Source: Nitrospira defluvii
Lineage (GTDB): Bacteria; Nitrospirota; Nitrospiria; Nitrospirales; Nitrospiraceae
NCBI GenBank assembly: GCA_016199015.1
Contig: JACQHN010000169.1
Location: 1-9,536 of the forward strand
DNA: 9,536 nt
Reading direction: 5' to 3'
Of the stretch, positions 6,870 to 9,536 are shown piece by piece. Both the position numbers and the translations under genes were made by a program. Position 1 is the first letter of the stretch; every line of letters starts with the position of its first letter. Under the pieces are notes generated by a model. It did not search any database. It was not told the DNA's origin and worked only from the letters and a program-made list of their open reading frames with translations.

Positions 6870-6899
6870 ATCCTAGCATGCGAAATTTTTCGGGAGCAA
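6870..6899 (-). promoter_or_regulatory. Sigma70-like promoter with extended -10 upstream of the redoxin operon
   Basis: On the minus strand, TTGCTC (6899-6894) and TAGGAT (6875-6870) are 18 bp apart, and the -10 is preceded by TGC, giving an extended -10. It lies about 100 bases before the redoxin ATG in the 192-bp gap that separates it from the nucleotidyltransferase gene. That gap makes an independent transcription unit plausible for the six genes downstream. Confidence 0.45.
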
Positions 6900-6961
6900 C
6901 CGTTGAAAGGACGTGAGATTTTGTAGGTTGACAGGGGATCGTGTCTATGCGGAGCACACAC

Positions 6962-8254
6962 TCAGTCGGAGCTATGCAGCCACCGCACCACCGCCTTTCG
7001 CACATGCATAGAGGGCAGACATCTGAGAGCCAATCGATGGAGCGGTTTCACGCATCGATAGAGCATATGGAGCCTTGACTGCAATCGAAACCAAGGAAGC
7101 GGCTCAGTGATGACGGGAGACTCTGCACGACACAGAGAGACTCCAAATTTCCACTTCTCGCGCCAGGAATCTTTCAACGTGAAATACAATGCCTCAGCCC
7201 GTTCTTCTTCGATTCCTTCCTGAGGATTCTTCAGCAATTCCTTCGGCATATGGCGAACACACGTAGGGATATCCGGATCGGACTGAATCTCCTGAAGCAC
7301 CGCCTTCGGCACTCGAATGTCGAACAGGTTTGCGGCGACGGCCAAGCCCAGCAACACCATTCGGCGGCAGCCCCATTCGCCCGCCTGAAACAATACCCGG
7401 CTCCAATCCAACGTTTTCCGGCGATGGATCAGCTCGGCCACATCGCAAACCCATTTTAGCTGCTCCCATCCGTGCTTGGATCCATGCACGCACAAGAGAA
7501 TCAGCAGATCTTCTGGACACAACCCCAGAATGGATTTGCCGGGCAGATGGACAGGCTTCAACCGGGTCCAAAACACACCCCGATCCAACCGAAACGCGAA
7601 ATGCTGCCGCGCCATGACCCACTGAAGGTCTACCGCAACGATCCCGTTTTTTTTCTGAAAGAAATTATATGGCTCGTCGGACTCGCACTGACTCCTTTCA
7701 TCCTTGCTCGTCAGCTGATATCCCTGCGACCACAAGACCTGCCTGGCAAGAGGGATTGACGACTGATCGACAATCAGATCCAGGTCGGCACACTCACGCA
7801 GGCTGAAGTCTCCATACGCCGTCTGCGCGAGGGTCACGCCTTTGAAGGGAATCGCGCGGATACCCTTGGCGGCCAGTGCCTCGAGGACGGTGACAAGTTC
7901 CTTTGCCAACAGGGTGTTCAGCAGCGCATTCGCTTGGATATGGCGACGAAGGGCCTCGTGTGTGCCGGATGGAATCACACTTGGGCAGATCTTGACCAGA
8001 TTCTGGTACACAAGCGGAACGACCCCATTCGTCTTCGCAAGGTGCCACACCAGATCCCAATCGAGTGGCTCGCCGACCAGATCGGTCACTTCCACCCGAA
8101 TGAACTCATTGATGACGGTCCTTGCACAGAGTACCAACAGTCGCCCTTCGGGACGAAGATGGGACAGTCCTTCCGACGGCACCATGCTCATTTGAGCAAA
8201 TTGGTGGGATCGCGGCCGCCAAAGGGTAGTCGGACGTGTGGGTTTCTGGTTCAT
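6962..8254 (-). CDS. Uncharacterised nucleotidyltransferase (PF14907-like), peptide-modification associated
   Basis: The 430-residue protein shows the signature of the NTP_transf_5 group in its usual order. IPFKGVTLAQTAYGDFSLR spans 135-153, with K138-G139 and YGD at 147-149, followed by ECADLDLIV (154-162), whose D157 and D159 are the expected metal ligands. A further acidic strand (VAVDLQWV, 207-214) carries a likely third Asp, D209. HGSKHGWEQLKWVCDVAEL (257-275) is the conserved helical segment of the family. The reaction is presumed nucleotidyl transfer from an NTP; the acceptor is unknown. ATG at 8254 lies one base after the kinase stop, with GGAG inside the kinase 3' end, so translation is coupled. 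Homologues accompany HprK-like kinases in paeninodin-type lasso clusters, which supports action on the peptide encoded at 9407-9511 or on its phosphorylated form. The C-terminal 60 residues are basic. Confidence 0.82.
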   Translation of the reverse strand: MNQKPTRPTTLWRPRSHQFAQMSMVPSEGLSHLRPEGRLLVLCARTVINEFIRVEVTDLVGEPLDWDLVWHLAKTNGVVPLVYQNLVKICPSVIPSGTHEALRRHIQANALLNTLLAKELVTVLEALAAKGIRAIPFKGVTLAQTAYGDFSLRECADLDLIVDQSSIPLARQVLWSQGYQLTSKDERSQCESDEPYNFFQKKNGIVAVDLQWVMARQHFAFRLDRGVFWTRLKPVHLPGKSILGLCPEDLLILLCVHGSKHGWEQLKWVCDVAELIHRRKTLDWSRVLFQAGEWGCRRMVLLGLAVAANLFDIRVPKAVLQEIQSDPDIPTCVRHMPKELLKNPQEGIEEERAEALYFTLKDSWREKWKFGVSLCRAESPVITEPLPWFRLQSRLHMLYRCVKPLHRLALRCLPSMHVRKAVVRWLHSSD

Positions 8255-8255
8255 G

Positions 8256-9299
8256 CTAGTTCTCCAAAGCCGTGCGCTTGTGTTCCAACAGGGGCGTCAC
8301 CAACTGGGGAAGATCCAAAACATCGCGCCCGAAATGGAGCCGGTAGCAGTCCGCTTGTGCAACCAACCGCGCAAGGGCCTGAAACTCACTTCGTGCGATC
8401 TCAGGATCGTAGACCAACAATGAGTGCGGCAAGATCATTTCCAAAGACTGTTTCTTTGACAAAGGTTCTAGGCAGCTATATGACGCGTCGTGGACCTGCG
8501 GGAAGAGAATCAACGCCGGCCGGCAGGGCTGCCCAAGGGGTCCCGGATAGACATCTTCGACATGAAAATATCGCTTAGGCACACCAGGCTTGAGCACCGA
8601 CGGGGGGGCTTCGCGCAACTCTGGAAAGAACGCGACGGTCCGATCCGTCACATTGATCTTCAGAGGGTAGGGTAGAATTTCGACGCCGCTCCCGTGAAGA
8701 CGGAAAAAGGGGTGATCATCGGAGAGATACCGATAGCCGGACCGGAGAAGGGATAAAAACGATGTGGTTTTCCCCCGCCCACTGAACCCTGGGATCAGCA
8801 CGCCTTGCCCATTCTTTTCAAGCGCCGTGGCATGAAAGGTATACAGTCCGGACCGCTTCACAAGCTCAGTCATGGCAAAATGTATAAAGCTCATCCTGAT
8901 ATCCGGAGACATCCCCTCCGGGCGAACAATCCACCCTCTGACAGACTTCGAGGCCCCGTCGACCACAATCAGCCCCTCTTCGTGGAAATCAGCAAGCAGA
9001 CGCCCCTGATCGACATAGATATCGCAGAGCCAGGTGGTTTCTTTGCCATTCCCTAGGGCGATACCGGATCCGCTATAGAGCTGTGTGGCGGCAGCAGCAG
9101 GCTGCACCGACACCTCGTTTCGCCGGCCTATCGCAGCAAACTCCATTCTCAACGACTCACCGTTCGTTACTGCATCCGACTCGAAATGGTGCAATAGTTG
9201 GGACGTCGCCTCAGCCAATGCAGAGGAGTCGGTTGCAAATTGCATCCTCATACCGTGAATTGAGAAGGACAGTTCTTTCGCGGAGAGGGTCGTCGCCAT
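8256..9299 (-). CDS. HprK-like P-loop kinase, probable RiPP/lasso-peptide tailoring kinase
   Basis: The 347-residue protein (ATG 9299) carries a Walker A loop GFSGRGKTTS (171-180), preceded by LYTFHATALEKNGQGVLIP (152-170) in which H156 sits where HprK-type proteins have a conserved His. YRYLSDDHPFF (189-199) supplies the acidic pair D194-D195 expected for metal/nucleotide handling. This is the HprK C-terminal kinase core without the HPr-kinase N-terminal domain; the first 150 residues are instead a lineage-specific region. In paeninodin-type clusters such kinases phosphorylate the C-terminal Ser of the precursor peptide. That is the best analogy here, though the substrate is untested. AAGGGAG 8 nt upstream fixes the start at 9299; a TTG at 9401 would add 34 residues across the stem-loop and is unlikely. 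The gene is coupled to the nucleotidyltransferase. Confidence 0.82.
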   Translation of the reverse strand: MATTLSAKELSFSIHGMRMQFATDSSALAEATSQLLHHFESDAVTNGESLRMEFAAIGRRNEVSVQPAAAATQLYSGSGIALGNGKETTWLCDIYVDQGRLLADFHEEGLIVVDGASKSVRGWIVRPEGMSPDIRMSFIHFAMTELVKRSGLYTFHATALEKNGQGVLIPGFSGRGKTTSFLSLLRSGYRYLSDDHPFFRLHGSGVEILPYPLKINVTDRTVAFFPELREAPPSVLKPGVPKRYFHVEDVYPGPLGQPCRPALILFPQVHDASYSCLEPLSKKQSLEMILPHSLLVYDPEIARSEFQALARLVAQADCYRLHFGRDVLDLPQLVTPLLEHKRTALEN

Positions 9300-9406
9300 G
9301 ATCACATCTCCCTTCCTGCCGATTGCTTTACGTGACCTCCACCCTGGTTCGCTTTTGAGCTGGCCGGCGCTATCACCGGCCAGCTCTTCGGCCTCGCACA
9401 AACGAA
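9300..9406 (-). other. Spacer between peptide stop and kinase start
   Basis: These 107 bases contain the stem-loop at 9357-9386 and the kinase SD (AAGGGAG, 9308-9314). The sequence is open in the kinase frame as far as a TTG at 9401, and it is also open beyond the peptide's amber stop for 34 codons before a TGA. Neither reading gives a recognisable protein segment. Confidence 0.5.
9357..9386 (-). promoter_or_regulatory. Perfect 11-bp stem-loop between peptide gene and kinase gene
   Basis: Arms at 9357-9367 and 9376-9386 (GAGCTGGCCGG and its exact complement) flank an 8-nt loop. No U-tract follows on the minus-strand transcript (it continues AAAAGCG), so it is not a standard intrinsic terminator. 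It sits 21 nt after the peptide stop and about 60 nt before the kinase start. A role in shielding the precursor mRNA 3' end or attenuating the downstream genes is inferred. Confidence 0.6.
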
Positions 9407-9511
9407 CTAGTTAGCTTGCACGCGAGAATACGCAATGGCCGTCACATCGCGCAGCAATTCGTGTTTCACGACTGCCGGCTTCACATACGCTTCCTTCTTC
9501 TGTTGCTCCAT
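9407..9511 (-). CDS. Small peptide with lasso-RiPP-type leader, putative modification substrate
   Basis: This 34-residue ORF starts at ATG 9511 and stops with TAG at 9409-9407. The residues EAYVKPAVVKHELLRDVTA place Y9, P12, V14 and T24 at relative positions 1, 4, 6 and 16. This is the spacing of the lasso leader signature YxxPxLxxxGxxxxxT, with Val for Leu and Glu for Gly. The YxxP part is what the PqqD-like RRE protein recognises in lasso systems, and the Thr is the penultimate leader residue. If cut after T24-A25, the core would be IAYSRVQAN, nine residues with no Asp or Glu. It therefore cannot make a lasso macrolactam of the known kind. Candidate modification sites are Y28, S29 and the C-terminal Asn. 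It may instead be a leader-like recruiting peptide. The kinase gene lies 107 nt downstream. Confidence 0.72.
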   Translation of the reverse strand: MEQQKKEAYVKPAVVKHELLRDVTAIAYSRVQAN

Positions 9512-9517
9512 GCTGAC

Positions 9518-9528
9518 TCACCTCCTTT
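9518..9528 (-). promoter_or_regulatory. Near-perfect Shine-Dalgarno of the peptide gene
   Basis: AAAGGAGGTGA, read on the minus strand, lies 6 nt before the ATG at 9511 and matches the anti-SD tail of 16S rRNA at almost every base. It is the strongest ribosome binding site in the window, consistent with high precursor output, and it supports calling so short an ORF. Confidence 0.8.
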
Positions 9529-9536
9529 CGGTTTGC

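Noticed and set aside
7934..8578. Plus-strand open frame of 214 codons
   Set aside because: It is antisense to the well-supported nucleotidyltransferase and kinase genes, has no SD, and its translation is low-complexity and Arg/Pro/Ser-rich without motifs.
9357..9386. Stem-loop as an intrinsic terminator
   Set aside because: No run of U follows on the minus-strand transcript, and the kinase gene continues downstream in the same direction.
9300..9401. N-terminal extension of the kinase to a TTG at 9401
   Set aside because: It crosses the stem-loop, gives a non-homologous-looking 34-residue stretch, and ignores the AAGGGAG site in front of ATG 9299.

Overview
The window reads as a gene-dense chromosomal segment of a moderately GC-rich Gram-negative bacterium. 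Shine-Dalgarno sequences are strong and classical, secreted and envelope proteins are common, and genes are tightly packed. The protein repertoire (TPR/gluzincin protein, TlpA-like redoxin, DCC-family protein, HprK-like kinase beside an uncharacterised nucleotidyltransferase) recalls Nitrospira-type bacteria (Nitrospirota). That assignment is an inference from style and was not tested by any search. No rRNA, tRNA, insertion sequence or CRISPR array was seen, and no gene-free stretch exceeds 300 bases.

Layout. (1) 1-1094, plus strand: 3' part of a TPR protein ending in a zinc-peptidase domain (HEFVH plus downstream NEG), cut by the left edge. (2) 1098-2030 and 2199-2612, minus strand: a probably exported protein with four PQQ-like blade repeats, and a DCC-family thiol-disulfide protein. 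(3) 2691-3107, plus strand: a small four-helix membrane protein with an apparent promoter and dyad placed so that its mRNA could be leaderless; it overlaps the next gene tail to tail. (4) 6769-3037, minus strand: a compact six-gene run: exported TlpA-like redoxin, a 79-residue unknown, a metallo-beta-lactamase-fold protein with a degenerate metal site, a six-repeat TPR protein, a 145-residue unknown, and a SAM-dependent O-methyltransferase. Gaps are 27 nt or less, with one ATGA overlap, and a promoter-like element lies upstream of the redoxin. (5) 9511-6962, minus strand: a 34-codon peptide gene, an HPr-kinase-like P-loop kinase, and a PF14907-type nucleotidyltransferase.

The most notable region is (5). 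The peptide is too short for ordinary gene calling. It has a near-perfect ribosome binding site and carries the lasso-peptide leader spacing (Tyr, +3 Pro, +5 aliphatic, +15 Thr). What follows the leader Thr-Ala is only nine residues with no Asp or Glu, so a classical lasso ring cannot form from it. The kinase and nucleotidyltransferase are the pair known as tailoring enzymes in paeninodin-type lasso clusters, while the lasso leader peptidase, RRE protein and cyclase are not in this window. They may lie beyond the right edge, upstream in the same transcription direction. A perfect 11-bp stem-loop between the peptide gene and the kinase gene may set the ratio of precursor to enzyme mRNA. The system may be a lasso-derived, kinase-centred peptide-modification pathway.
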